A stretch of DNA of 64,000 nt from Sinomonas terrae (GTDB lineage: Bacteria; Actinomycetota; Actinomycetes; Actinomycetales; Micrococcaceae), in contig NZ_JAKZBV010000001.1 in NCBI RefSeq assembly GCF_022539255.1, positions 930,001-994,000 of the forward strand. Reading direction: 5' to 3'. The notes under the pieces are model-generated. The model made no database searches. It was not told the DNA's origin and saw nothing but the letters and a program-made list of their open reading frames with translations. Shown here one piece after another: positions 7,200-15,806 of the stretch (the first letter of the stretch is position 1; each line of letters starts with the position of its first letter). The position numbers and the translations under genes are program-made.

Positions 7200-7577
7200 A
7201 TGGCCACCAAGAACATCACAGGCGAAGACTTCGCCGACACCATCGAGAAGAACGACATTGTGCTCGTGGACTTCTGGGCCTCGTGGTGCGGGCCCTGCCG
7301 CCAGTTCGCTCCGACGTACGAGGCGGCGTCCGAGAAGCATGAGGACGTCGTGTTCGCCAAGGTCGACACCGAGGCCGAACAGGTCCTCGCGGCCCAGGCC
7401 AACATCACGTCGATCCCGACGCTTATGGCCTTCCGCGAGAAGGTCCTCGTATTCTCGCAGCCCGGCGCTCTTCCGCCCGAGGCGCTCGAGCAGGTCATCA
7501 CTGCGGTCAAGGGCCTCGACATGGAGGACGTCCACCGCAAGGTTGCCGAGGCTCAGGCATCCCGAGGCGAGAACTAG
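7200..7577 (+). CDS. trxA: Thioredoxin
   Basis: A 125-residue thioredoxin fold. The active site WCGPC is at residues 29-33 (DFWASWCGPCRQFAP), and the cis-proline loop SIPTL is at about 73-77. It reduces disulfides in cytoplasmic proteins, using electrons from thioredoxin reductase. The C-terminal 20 residues extend a little past the usual thioredoxin and end in a charged helix. The ATG at 7200 has GAGGAGAG upstream. A SigR/SigH-type promoter (7137-7162) predicts induction by thiol oxidation. A strong terminator follows, so it is a single-gene unit. The symbol is by function; several thioredoxins per genome are usual in this group. Confidence 0.92.
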   Translation: MATKNITGEDFADTIEKNDIVLVDFWASWCGPCRQFAPTYEAASEKHEDVVFAKVDTEAEQVLAAQANITSIPTLMAFREKVLVFSQPGALPPEALEQVITAVKGLDMEDVHRKVAEAQASRGEN

Positions 7578-7591
7578 CCGCACCCGACGCC

Positions 7592-7624
7592 ACGGCGCCG
7601 TTCCCTTTCAGGGGGCGGCGCCGT
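7592..7624 (+). terminator. Terminator of the thioredoxin gene
   Basis: ACGGCGCCG (7592-7600) pairs with CGGCGCCGT (7616-7624), with a second short stem TTCCC/GGGGG inside. Confidence 0.7.
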
Positions 7625-7725
7625 CGTCGTTCTCGGGCGGCCATTCCCGCGCAGGCGTCAGCTTGTTAGCCTGCTGCCAGCCGCAGCTGGCGGTGCCCGC
7701 GCGATCGAGGAGGATCAGGAAAGCC

Positions 7726-9414
7726 ATGCTGTCGTCTACCGCCGGAGAGACCGATGTGCCCCTGCTCGAGGAGACCATAGGGGAGAATTTCGCCAGGATC
7801 GTCGAGGGGTTCGGGGACCGGGAGGCGCTCGTCGAGGCCGCGGTCGACGGCGACCCTGGCGCCGCCCGCCGCTGGACCTTCCGAGAGCTCGACGGCGACA
7901 TTGACCGTGTGGCGCGTGGCCTCCTCGCCGCCGGGGTGGCGGCGGGCGACCGGATCGGGATCTGGAGCCCGAACTGCGCCGAATGGACGATCCTCCAGTA
8001 CGCGACGGCCAAGATCGGCGCGATCCTGGTCAACGTCAATCCCGCGTACCGGGCCCACGAACTTGTCTTCGTCGTGAAGCAGAACGGCATGCGGATGCTC
8101 GTGGTTGCGCCGTCCGACCGTTCGAGCGACTACGTCGCGCTGGCGCGCGAAGCGCTGGCCCAGTGCCCGGAGCTGCGCGAGCTCGTGTTCCTCCCGGCGC
8201 CGACGAGTGCGGGAGGCGCGGGGTTCGCCGCGGGCACGCCGGAGTCAGGCGACGAGACCACGTGGGACGCGCTTGCGGCCCGAGCCGAGGAGGTCCCCGC
8301 CTCCATCGAGGAGCGGGCAGCGACCCTCAGCCCGGATGATCCCATCAACATCCAGTACACGTCCGGCACCACGGGGTTCCCGAAGGGTGCGACCCTCACG
8401 CACCGGAACATCCTCAACAACGGCTTCTCGATCGGCGAACTGCTCGGGTACACGGAGGAGGACAGGATCGTCATCCCGGTGCCCTTCTACCACTGCTTCG
8501 GCATGGTCATCGGAAACCTCAACGCGTTCTCGCACGGCTGTGCCACGATCCTGCCGGGACGGGGCTTCAACCCCGCCGCCAGCCTCAGGGCAGTGCAGGA
8601 ATTCGGCGGGACCTCGCTCTACGGCGTGCCGACGATGTTCATCGCCGAACTCGCGTTGCCCGACTTCGACTCATATCGCCTGGACACCCTCCGGACGGGC
8701 GTGATGGCCGGTTCCACCTGCCCGATTGAAGTGATGAAGCGCGTCATCTCTGACATGCACATGGAGGACGTGGCCATTTGCTACGGCATGACCGAAACGT
8801 CGCCAGTCTCCACCATGACTCGGCTCGGAGATTCGATTGCCCACCGAACCGAGACGGTCGGGCGCACGATGCCGCATCTCGAGAGCAAGATCGTCGATCC
8901 AGGCGGCGACGTCGTGGAGCGGGGGGAGATCGGGGAGCTTTGCACCCGGGGCTATGCCGTGATGGCGGGATATTGGGACCAACCGGACAAGACGGCGGAG
9001 GCAATCGACGCCGACGGCTGGATGCACACGGGGGACCTCGCGCGCATGGACGAGGACGGGTACATCGTGATCGAGGGCCGCATCAAGGACCTCGTGATCC
9101 GTGGCGGCGAGAACATCTACCCCCGCGAGATCGAGGAATTCCTCTACGAGCACCCCAGCATCCAGGACGTCCAGGTGATCGGGGTCCCGGACGAGAAGTA
9201 CGGCGAGGAGCTCATGGCCTGCATCATCTTGAAGCCCGGCGCCGAACCACTCGCCGTCGAGGACCTCGCTGAATTCTGCCGAGGGCGCCTCGCGCACTAC
9301 AAGATCCCCAGATACGTCGACCTCCGCTCGAGCTTCCCCATGACCGTCTCTGGGAAGGTGCGGAAGGTCGAGATGCGCGAGGAGGCCATTGTGCGGCTCG
9401 GGCTCGAGGGCTGA
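7726..9414 (+). CDS. AMP-binding acyl-CoA synthetase (fatty-acid CoA ligase type)
   Basis: A 562-residue member of the adenylate-forming family, which activates a carboxylic acid with ATP and loads it on coenzyme A. Motifs in order: the P-loop YTSGTTGFPKG (about 209-219), YGMTETSP (about 352), the hinge GRIKDLVIRGGENIYPREIE region (about 450-470) and the C-terminal catalytic lysine in SGKVRK (about 542). Its close match to medium- and long-chain fatty acyl-CoA synthetases suggests a fatty acid substrate, but aryl or branched acids are possible. The ATG at 7726 has AGGAGGATCAGGA upstream. It stands alone, with a promoter region after the thioredoxin terminator. Confidence 0.88.
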   Translation: MLSSTAGETDVPLLEETIGENFARIVEGFGDREALVEAAVDGDPGAARRWTFRELDGDIDRVARGLLAAGVAAGDRIGIWSPNCAEWTILQYATAKIGAILVNVNPAYRAHELVFVVKQNGMRMLVVAPSDRSSDYVALAREALAQCPELRELVFLPAPTSAGGAGFAAGTPESGDETTWDALAARAEEVPASIEERAATLSPDDPINIQYTSGTTGFPKGATLTHRNILNNGFSIGELLGYTEEDRIVIPVPFYHCFGMVIGNLNAFSHGCATILPGRGFNPAASLRAVQEFGGTSLYGVPTMFIAELALPDFDSYRLDTLRTGVMAGSTCPIEVMKRVISDMHMEDVAICYGMTETSPVSTMTRLGDSIAHRTETVGRTMPHLESKIVDPGGDVVERGEIGELCTRGYAVMAGYWDQPDKTAEAIDADGWMHTGDLARMDEDGYIVIEGRIKDLVIRGGENIYPREIEEFLYEHPSIQDVQVIGVPDEKYGEELMACIILKPGAEPLAVEDLAEFCRGRLAHYKIPRYVDLRSSFPMTVSGKVRKVEMREEAIVRLGLEG

Positions 9415-9544
9415 CGGCCTGCGCGCAGAGATGTTCCCCGCTCCTGCCCGTTTCTGAGTGGCCCCTTCGGCGCGTCTCTCACGCCACGCCGTGTTTTGAG
9501 TGATTTGCGGAGGTCACCTGGGCCGGAAGGAGCCGCGCAGCGTA

Positions 9545-10747
9545 CTAGAGCGAGGCGAGCAGCGCTGCAGGCACGATCATGAGGGGCACGAGCACGGTGC
9601 CCGCGGCCGCGTAGCCCCACCACGAGATCCTGACGCCGAGCCGCCGCAGCTGCTCGTGCCAGATGAGCGTCGCGAGCGAGGCCCAAGGGGTGATGAGGGG
9701 CCCCGCGTTGACGCCCACGAGCAAGGCTGCAAGCCGGGCAGGGGCACCCGCAGCCTGCTCGAGCGCGAGATAGGCGGGCAGATTGTTGACGACGTTGGCC
9801 ACGGCCGCACCTGCTGCAGAAACCCTGACGAGGTCGAAGGGGCCACTTCCCGTACCCAACAGGCTGCCCGCGAGTTCCTTCGCACCCGCGTGCTGGAGCG
9901 CTTCCATCACCACGAAGAGGCCTGCCGCGAACAGGATGAGCTGCCATGGGACCAGTCTCCACCGGAGCGCAGTCCGCCGACGAGCACCGAACGCCGCAAC
10001 GAGCACGGCGGCTGCCGCACTCGCGGGAATCCACACCGAGATCCCGGAGACGAGCGCGGGCAGAAGTGCAGCGAGCACCGCAGCGCCAATCCACAGCAGG
10101 ACGGGGTCGGTCGTGGGCGGGTCGGTCGTGGGAGGGTCGGTTGCCGTCGGGGCGGTGTCAGCGCTGACCAGAATCGCCTGCTTCAGCTCGTAGCGCCCCA
10201 GCAAGTCCTTGCCGAAGAGGACGACGACGGCCGCGAGCGGCACGAGTGCGCACCACAGCGCTGGCAGTGCCATGCGTGCCGCGAAGGCTGCGGGCGAAAC
10301 ATCGCCGAACGTGTGCAGAGCCAGCAGGTTCGTCAGGTTGGAGACGGGCAGGAGCAGCGAGCCGGTGTTCGCGAGCCACACGGTTGTGAGGGCGAACGGG
10401 AGGGGCGGGAGGCCGCAGCGGCGCGCGAGAACCACGACGATCGGGGTGAGCAGGACGGCGGTCGTGTCGAGCGAGAGGAAGATGGTCGCGGCGAGTGAGA
10501 GGCAGGCGACGAGGATCCACAGCAGGAACGTGCGGCCGCGGCCCCAGCGCCGGAAGTGCCCGGCGATCCATTCGAAGAGCCCGGAGGCGTTGAGCAGTTC
10601 GGTGACGATTGTGATGGCCACGACGAACGCGAGGATCGGTACGACCCGGTCGGCCAGTGCGCCGAGCGCCGGCCAGGGCAGTATCCCAGTAGCCACCGCG
10701 ATTGCGCCGAGAACGAGCAGGGCTGCTCCCGTGATGGCCAGTGGCAT
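9545..10747 (-). CDS. SLC13/ArsB-type permease
   Basis: A 400-residue inner membrane protein with about ten to twelve hydrophobic segments. The motifs LWLANTGSLLLPVSNLTNLLA-like stretch (about 133-155) and the matching ANVVNNLPAYLAL in the second half are the inverted-repeat substrate loops of the ion-transporter superfamily that includes ArsB, NhaD and SLC13 carriers. Candidate substrates are arsenite, dicarboxylates or sodium; no ars gene is nearby, so the substrate stays open. The central cytoplasmic loop has a repeated TDPPTTDPPTTDP stretch encoded by a 15-base repeat. The ATG overlaps the stop of the glycosylase gene by one base (TGATG), so the two are coupled. Confidence 0.78.
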   Translation of the reverse strand: MPLAITGAALLVLGAIAVATGILPWPALGALADRVVPILAFVVAITIVTELLNASGLFEWIAGHFRRWGRGRTFLLWILVACLSLAATIFLSLDTTAVLLTPIVVVLARRCGLPPLPFALTTVWLANTGSLLLPVSNLTNLLALHTFGDVSPAAFAARMALPALWCALVPLAAVVVLFGKDLLGRYELKQAILVSADTAPTATDPPTTDPPTTDPVLLWIGAAVLAALLPALVSGISVWIPASAAAAVLVAAFGARRRTALRWRLVPWQLILFAAGLFVVMEALQHAGAKELAGSLLGTGSGPFDLVRVSAAGAAVANVVNNLPAYLALEQAAGAPARLAALLVGVNAGPLITPWASLATLIWHEQLRRLGVRISWWGYAAAGTVLVPLMIVPAALLASL

Positions 10748-11712
10748 CAGTGCGTCCTGTGGTCCTGGATAGTCAGCTTCGGCCCGAAACGCGGGGCGCG
10801 CACGCCGGAGAGGAGGAGCAGCCGCACGACGCGCTGCCGCTGGCCGCGCCAAGGCTCGAGGAGACGGAGCATCCCGGCATCGTCGGTACGCTGGCCCGTC
10901 AGAGCGTGGCCGACGAACTTGGCGAGGTGGAAGTCGCCCACCGAGACGGAGTCCGGGTCGGCATGCGTCCGCTGCGTGACCTCGGCGGCCGTCCAGATCC
11001 CGATGCCCGGGATCGACTGCAGGGCGGCCGCCGCCTCGGCGGCTGGCCTTGCCGCGAGACGCTCGAGGCCCGACGCCGAGCGCAACGCGCGCATGACCGT
11101 TGCCGAGCGCTGGGGGCCGACTCCGGCGCGATGCCATTCCCACGACGGCACACGGAGCCACTCGGCCGCAGTCGGAGCGAGGAGGAGGCCCGGGGGCGCA
11201 ACCCGGCCAGCACCGGGAGCGGGCGAACCGAACCGGCGTAGGAGATAGCGGTACGCGCGCCGGGCCTCGAGCGTCGTGACCTTCTGCTCGAGGATCGTCG
11301 GCACGAGGGCATCAACCACCCGCCCGGTCGCCGGGAGCCGCAACCCTGGATTCCGCCGTCGTGACTCTCGCACGAGGGGCGGCAGCGACGCGTGGAAGGC
11401 TTCGTCGTCGAACGCTTCCCAGGTATCCGTGAGCCCCAGAAGCGCTGGGACGGAGGCGACGGCCGCCGACGCCCCCTCGCCCCAGGCCCGCGCGCGCACC
11501 CGACCCGGCACCTGGGTGAGAAGGACGGACGCCGGGCCGTGCGGCGTGCGGAAGGCGGTCCAGAGCCCGTCTGGATTGACCGCGAAGGTCGGGTCGCCGT
11601 CCCCGCGCTGTAGGGGGAAGCATGTCGTGGCGAGCGAATAGCACTCGGGCGCCTCCCACTCGTCCCCTGCGTCGGCGGAACCGATCCGGGGGAGTGGGGC
11701 TGCGAGTGTCAC
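10747..11712 (-). CDS. AlkA-type DNA-3-methyladenine glycosylase (HhH-GPD)
   Basis: A 321-residue protein of the helix-hairpin-helix GPD superfamily. The hairpin is SIPGIGIWTAAEV and the catalytic aspartate is D260 in VSVGDFHLAKF, as in AlkA, which removes alkylated bases from DNA in the first step of base excision repair. No iron-sulfur cysteine cluster is present, which argues against MutY or Nth. The N-terminal 110 residues match the AlkA-like N-domain only loosely. The start is a GTG at 11712 with no ribosome binding site but CATGAT six bases upstream, so it is probably leaderless. It is the first gene of a pair with the downstream permease. Confidence 0.85.
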   Translation of the reverse strand: MTLAAPLPRIGSADAGDEWEAPECYSLATTCFPLQRGDGDPTFAVNPDGLWTAFRTPHGPASVLLTQVPGRVRARAWGEGASAAVASVPALLGLTDTWEAFDDEAFHASLPPLVRESRRRNPGLRLPATGRVVDALVPTILEQKVTTLEARRAYRYLLRRFGSPAPGAGRVAPPGLLLAPTAAEWLRVPSWEWHRAGVGPQRSATVMRALRSASGLERLAARPAAEAAAALQSIPGIGIWTAAEVTQRTHADPDSVSVGDFHLAKFVGHALTGQRTDDAGMLRLLEPWRGQRQRVVRLLLLSGVRAPRFGPKLTIQDHRTH

Positions 11713-11861
11713 CGGAGCATCATGTCACGGCTCCCCGACACCCGGTCCGTGACCCCGCCGGTCCTAAGTGTTGACGGCCGGAGGGGAGGCAATGAGAATC
11801 GCGGTGTCGGCCACGGGCCGATCTCGGGGAGGGCTGGCAGAGAAGACAGGAAGGCACCATC

Positions 11862-12260
11862 GTGTCCGGAAAAGTCGTGCACTTTGAAATCCCTGCGGAC
11901 GATTCGGCCCGCGCGAAGACGTTCTATACCGAGGCGTTCGGTTGGAAGATCATGCCGGTCCCCGAGATGGACTACACGATGGTTGGCACCGCGCCTTCCG
12001 ACGAATCCGGCTCGCCGCTCGAGCCCGGCAGCATCAACGGCGGCATGTACACCCGGAACGAACAGTTCCCGAGGACGCCAGTGATCACCGTGGACGTCGC
12101 GGACATCGACACGGCCTTGGCGAAAGTCGAGTCGCTCGGCGGGAAGACAGTCGTACCCAAGATGCCGGTGGGTCAGATGGGCTTCGCCGCGTACTTCGAG
12201 GATTCCGAGGGCAACGTGCTCGGGCTGTGGGAGGCCGCCCAGCCGCCAGCGGGACAGTGA
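11862..12260 (+). CDS. VOC family protein (glyoxalase/bleomycin-resistance fold)
   Basis: A 132-residue protein with two betaalpha-beta-beta-beta repeats typical of the vicinal oxygen chelate family: HFEIPADDSARAKTFYTEAFGWKI at the start and AYFEDSEGNVLGLWE at the end. Metal ligands would be H8 and E near residue 122, but a full set of four is not obvious, so many such proteins are binding proteins rather than enzymes. The function is not known. The GTG at 11862 follows a weak purine-rich site (AGGAAGGCACC). Flanked by two minus-strand genes, so it is a single transcription unit. Confidence 0.8.
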   Translation: MSGKVVHFEIPADDSARAKTFYTEAFGWKIMPVPEMDYTMVGTAPSDESGSPLEPGSINGGMYTRNEQFPRTPVITVDVADIDTALAKVESLGGKTVVPKMPVGQMGFAAYFEDSEGNVLGLWEAAQPPAGQ

Positions 12261-12274
12261 GGGCAGCCGGCCCG

Positions 12275-15200
12275 TCAGCGGAAGTTGCGGGATGAGGTCT
12301 TCGCGGAGAGCCTGAGCGGTTCGAGACGGTCCGCGACCAGATTGGTCACACCTTCCTTCGACCGCTCAAGCATCCCCCGCACGATCATCGCGCCGGCTCC
12401 CTGGGCAACGCGACGGTATCGCGCCCACACGCCCCGGCTGCAGACCACGTTGAGGATGCCCGTCTCGTCCTCGAGGTTCATGAAGGTGATGCCTTGGGCG
12501 GTCCCCGGGCGCTGCCGGTGCGTGATCACGCCGGCGGCCTCGACGCGGCTTCCCGGCTCTGCTTGCCGCAGCTGGTCGATCCGAAGGACGCCCCGGTCAT
12601 CGAGCTCAGCCCTCGCGTGGCGCACCGGATGATCGTCGGGGGCGACTCCGGTCGCCCACAGGTCGCTTGCGACGGCTTCTTCTGGGCCGAGCTCGGGCAG
12701 GAGAGGGGGCTGCACGAACGGCTGGCTGCCGGGCAGTTGGCCAGGCCGTTCGAGCGCCGCAGCGCCCGCCCGCCAGAGTGCCTCGCGCCGCGTCAGGCCG
12801 AGGATCTCGAACGCTCCCGCCGAAGCGAGGGCCTCGAGCTGCTCTGACGAGACCCCCACCCGGCGGGAGAGCTCGGCGAGATCCCCATAGGCGCCGTTGG
12901 CCTCGCGCTCAACGACGATCCGCTCCGCGAGGTCCTTGCCGATCCCTGTGACGCTCGAAAGGCCCATCCGAACCACGCGCGAGGCGTCGCGCCGGTGCTC
13001 CCGGCTGCGATCGGGCGCTTCCGGATCGAACGGACCAGGCTCAGGCTGGTTGAACTCGAGGCACGAGTCCATACCGGGATGATGGGGCACCTCCTCGAAC
13101 GGTTCGAGGCACGCCTCCGCCTGCGAACGGAGGATGCACGGGCGCAGCACCGTGACGCCATGGCGCCGGGCGTCGGCGACGAGGGTCTGTGGCGAGTAGA
13201 AGCCCATGGGCTGGGCCCGAAGGAGCGCTGCGAGAAACGCCCCCGGGTAGTGGAGCTTGAGCCAGGAACTCGCGTACACGAGAACCGCGAAGCTGATCGA
13301 GTGCGACTCCGCGAAGCCGAAGTCCGCGAACGCCGCGATCTGGGTATAGACCGCTTTCGACTCCTCGGGCGAGAGGCCGTTGGCGGCCATGCCCGCGAAC
13401 AGCTTGTCGTGGAGGCTTCCGATCCGCTCGACGCCGCGCTTGGATCCCATAGCACGGCGTAAGAGGTCGGCATCCTCGGCGGTGCAGTCACCGATCGCCA
13501 TCGCCATCTGCATGAGCTGCTCCTGGAAGAGCGGCACGCCGAGCGTCCGCTCGAGGACGGGCACGAGCAGGGGGTGCGGGTAGGTGATCTCCTCCTCGCC
13601 TGCTCGGCGGCGGATGTACGGGTGGACGGCGCCACCCTGGATGGGCCCCGGCCGGATGAGCGCGATCTCGACGACGAGGTCGTAGAAGCGCCGCGGCCGG
13701 AGCCGGGGAAGCGTGCTCATCTGCGCCCGCGACTCGACCTGGAACACCCCCACGGAGTCGGCACGGCACAGCATGTCGTAGACCGCCGGCTCCTCCTTGG
13801 GGATGTCCTCGATCCGCCAGCGCTCCCCGAAGTGTTCATCGACGAGGTCGAAGCAGTACTGCAGCGCCGCGAGCATGCCCAGCCCGAGGAGATCGAACTT
13901 GACGAGCCCCATCCATTCGCAGTCGTCCTTGTCCCACTGCAGGACGGTCCGGCCCTCCATGCGGGCGTGCTCGATCGGCACGACTTCGCCCACCGGCCGC
14001 TCTGTCAGGACCATCCCGCCCGAATGGATGCCCAAGTGGCGTGGGGCCCCCAGCAGCTGCTCGGCGAGAGCCAAGACCCGCGGTGGGATCCCGTCGTCGT
14101 CCGAACCGTGCTCGCCTTCGGCGCGCTGCCCGGCCGAGAGCGCGTCCCAGCGCTCGAGCCGCTTGGACCACGCGTCCTGCTGCCCCTGGCTGTAGCCGAG
14201 AGCCTTCGCGACGTCGCGGACGGCGTTCTTGGGGCGATAGCTGACGACGTTCGCGACCTGCGCGGCGTTGGCCCGCCCGTACTTCTCGTACGCGTGCTGG
14301 ATGACCTCTTCGCGTCGGTCGGAATCGAAATCGACGTCGATGTCCGGCTCCTCCTCCCGGAGGCTCGAGAGGAACCGTTCGAAGGGGAGCCGGTAGCGGA
14401 TGCTGTCGACGGCGGTGATGCCGAGCAGGTAGCACACCGCGGAGTTCGCGGCCGAGCCCCTGCCCTGGCACAGGATCCCGCGGCTCCGCGCGAACTGGAC
14501 GAGCTCGTGCACGATCAGGAAGTAACCCGGGAAGTCCTTCCGCTCGATCACGTCGAGCTCCTGCTCGACGCGGCGCCTCACGTCCTCGACCGCGGCGGGC
14601 CCCCGCCAATCCACCCCCGGCGTGCCGTACCGGTCCACGAGCCCACGCTCGACGAGCACCCGGAGGTAGGTCATGGGCGTGTGCCCCTCTGGGACCTCCT
14701 GCTTCGGGAGCTTGGGGCGGGCCGAGCGCAGCGGGAATGCGAGCTCATCGGCGAACCGCACGGTGTTCTCGAGTGCGCCCGGATAGCGGGAGAATCTCCG
14801 CGCCATCTCGGCCCCGCTGCGCAGATGCGCGCCGTCGCTCGCTGGGAGCCACCCGTCCGCCTCGTCGAGGCTTCGGCGGGCTCGTACGGCAGCGACGGCG
14901 GTCGCAAGGGGATGCCGGCCGGGGTCGGCGTAGTGAACCGCGTTGGTCGCGACGAGCGGCAGTGCGAGGCGGGCTGCGATGGCCGCGAGGCCGTCGTTGT
15001 GTGCGCTGTCGAGGGGATTGCCATGGTCGAACAGCTCGACGGCGACGCCCTCCTCGCCGAACAGGCGCATGAGGCGCCGCACTTCGCGCTCGGCGGCCAG
15101 CTCGCCGTCGTCCGCGAGCGCTTGCCGGACCGCTCCTTTGCGGCAGCCGGTGAGGACGAGCACATGGCCGCGCAGGCGCTCGGCGAGATCGTCGAGCCGG

Positions 15201-15796
15201 TACACAGGCCGCCCTTTCTCGGCTCCCTCCGCGAGCTGCGCCTCCGTGATGGCGCCGGCCAGTCGGTGGTAGCCCTGCTCGCCTCGGGCCAGGACCAGGA
15301 GGTGCTCGCCCTCTGGGTCGGGTACCCCGTTCTGCGGCGCGGACAGTGCGAGCGAGAGCTCCGCTCCGAACACCGTCTTCAAGCCGTAGGCCTCCGCGGC
15401 CTCGGCCAGCCGCACGACGCCGTAGAAGCCGTCGTGATCCGTGATCGCCAGAGCGTGCAGGCCCAGCTTCACGGCCTCCTCCACGAGTTCCTCGGGGGAG
15501 GAGGCTCCGTCGAGGAAGCTGTAGTGCGAGTGGGCATGCAGCTCGGCATAGGGGACGTGCGGCACGGCAGCGGACGACGCCGGCGTCCCGGCTTCCCGTC
15601 CCGGATCGACTTGCGCAGCGCTCGCCAGTTGCGGCAGCGGGATATACGGGCCGCGCTTGCGCGACCACGCGGGACTGTCGCCGCCGTCGTGCTCGATCGG
15701 CGGACGCCCTGCCCCGGTCCTCGGAAGCGTGACCTTCTTCCCCTCGAGGATGTCGTGGAGGTCCTGCCACCGAATGGAAGGATTGTTGAAGCCCAA
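12275..15796 (-). CDS. dnaE2: Error-prone DNA polymerase DnaE2
   Basis: A 1173-residue C-family polymerase that copies past DNA lesions and causes most damage-induced mutation in actinobacteria. The PHP domain is at about 75-300 (YAELHAHSHYSFLDGAS, AITDHDGFYGVVR). The catalytic aspartates are in PDIDVDFD (about 484) and VKFDLLGLGML. The helix-hairpin-helix (SSVTGIGKDLAERI) and OB-fold regions follow, so the length and order are complete. It lacks the tau-binding tail of the replicative DnaE1. The start is a TTG at 15796 with GAGGAGGAAC just upstream; a longer frame reaches back over imuB and is rejected. Third gene of the imuA-imuB-dnaE2 operon, ten bases after imuB, under the LexA box at 18195. 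Confidence 0.95.
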   Translation of the reverse strand: MGFNNPSIRWQDLHDILEGKKVTLPRTGAGRPPIEHDGGDSPAWSRKRGPYIPLPQLASAAQVDPGREAGTPASSAAVPHVPYAELHAHSHYSFLDGASSPEELVEEAVKLGLHALAITDHDGFYGVVRLAEAAEAYGLKTVFGAELSLALSAPQNGVPDPEGEHLLVLARGEQGYHRLAGAITEAQLAEGAEKGRPVYRLDDLAERLRGHVLVLTGCRKGAVRQALADDGELAAEREVRRLMRLFGEEGVAVELFDHGNPLDSAHNDGLAAIAARLALPLVATNAVHYADPGRHPLATAVAAVRARRSLDEADGWLPASDGAHLRSGAEMARRFSRYPGALENTVRFADELAFPLRSARPKLPKQEVPEGHTPMTYLRVLVERGLVDRYGTPGVDWRGPAAVEDVRRRVEQELDVIERKDFPGYFLIVHELVQFARSRGILCQGRGSAANSAVCYLLGITAVDSIRYRLPFERFLSSLREEEPDIDVDFDSDRREEVIQHAYEKYGRANAAQVANVVSYRPKNAVRDVAKALGYSQGQQDAWSKRLERWDALSAGQRAEGEHGSDDDGIPPRVLALAEQLLGAPRHLGIHSGGMVLTERPVGEVVPIEHARMEGRTVLQWDKDDCEWMGLVKFDLLGLGMLAALQYCFDLVDEHFGERWRIEDIPKEEPAVYDMLCRADSVGVFQVESRAQMSTLPRLRPRRFYDLVVEIALIRPGPIQGGAVHPYIRRRAGEEEITYPHPLLVPVLERTLGVPLFQEQLMQMAMAIGDCTAEDADLLRRAMGSKRGVERIGSLHDKLFAGMAANGLSPEESKAVYTQIAAFADFGFAESHSISFAVLVYASSWLKLHYPGAFLAALLRAQPMGFYSPQTLVADARRHGVTVLRPCILRSQAEACLEPFEEVPHHPGMDSCLEFNQPEPGPFDPEAPDRSREHRRDASRVVRMGLSSVTGIGKDLAERIVVEREANGAYGDLAELSRRVGVSSEQLEALASAGAFEILGLTRREALWRAGAAALERPGQLPGSQPFVQPPLLPELGPEEAVASDLWATGVAPDDHPVRHARAELDDRGVLRIDQLRQAEPGSRVEAAGVITHRQRPGTAQGITFMNLEDETGILNVVCSRGVWARYRRVAQGAGAMIVRGMLERSKEGVTNLVADRLEPLRLSAKTSSRNFR

Positions 15797-15806
15797 GAGT
15801 TCCTCC

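Noticed and set aside
9545..10747. A specific arsenite pump call (ArsB)
   Set aside because: The fold fits several carrier families and there is no arsenic gene nearby, so only the superfamily is given.
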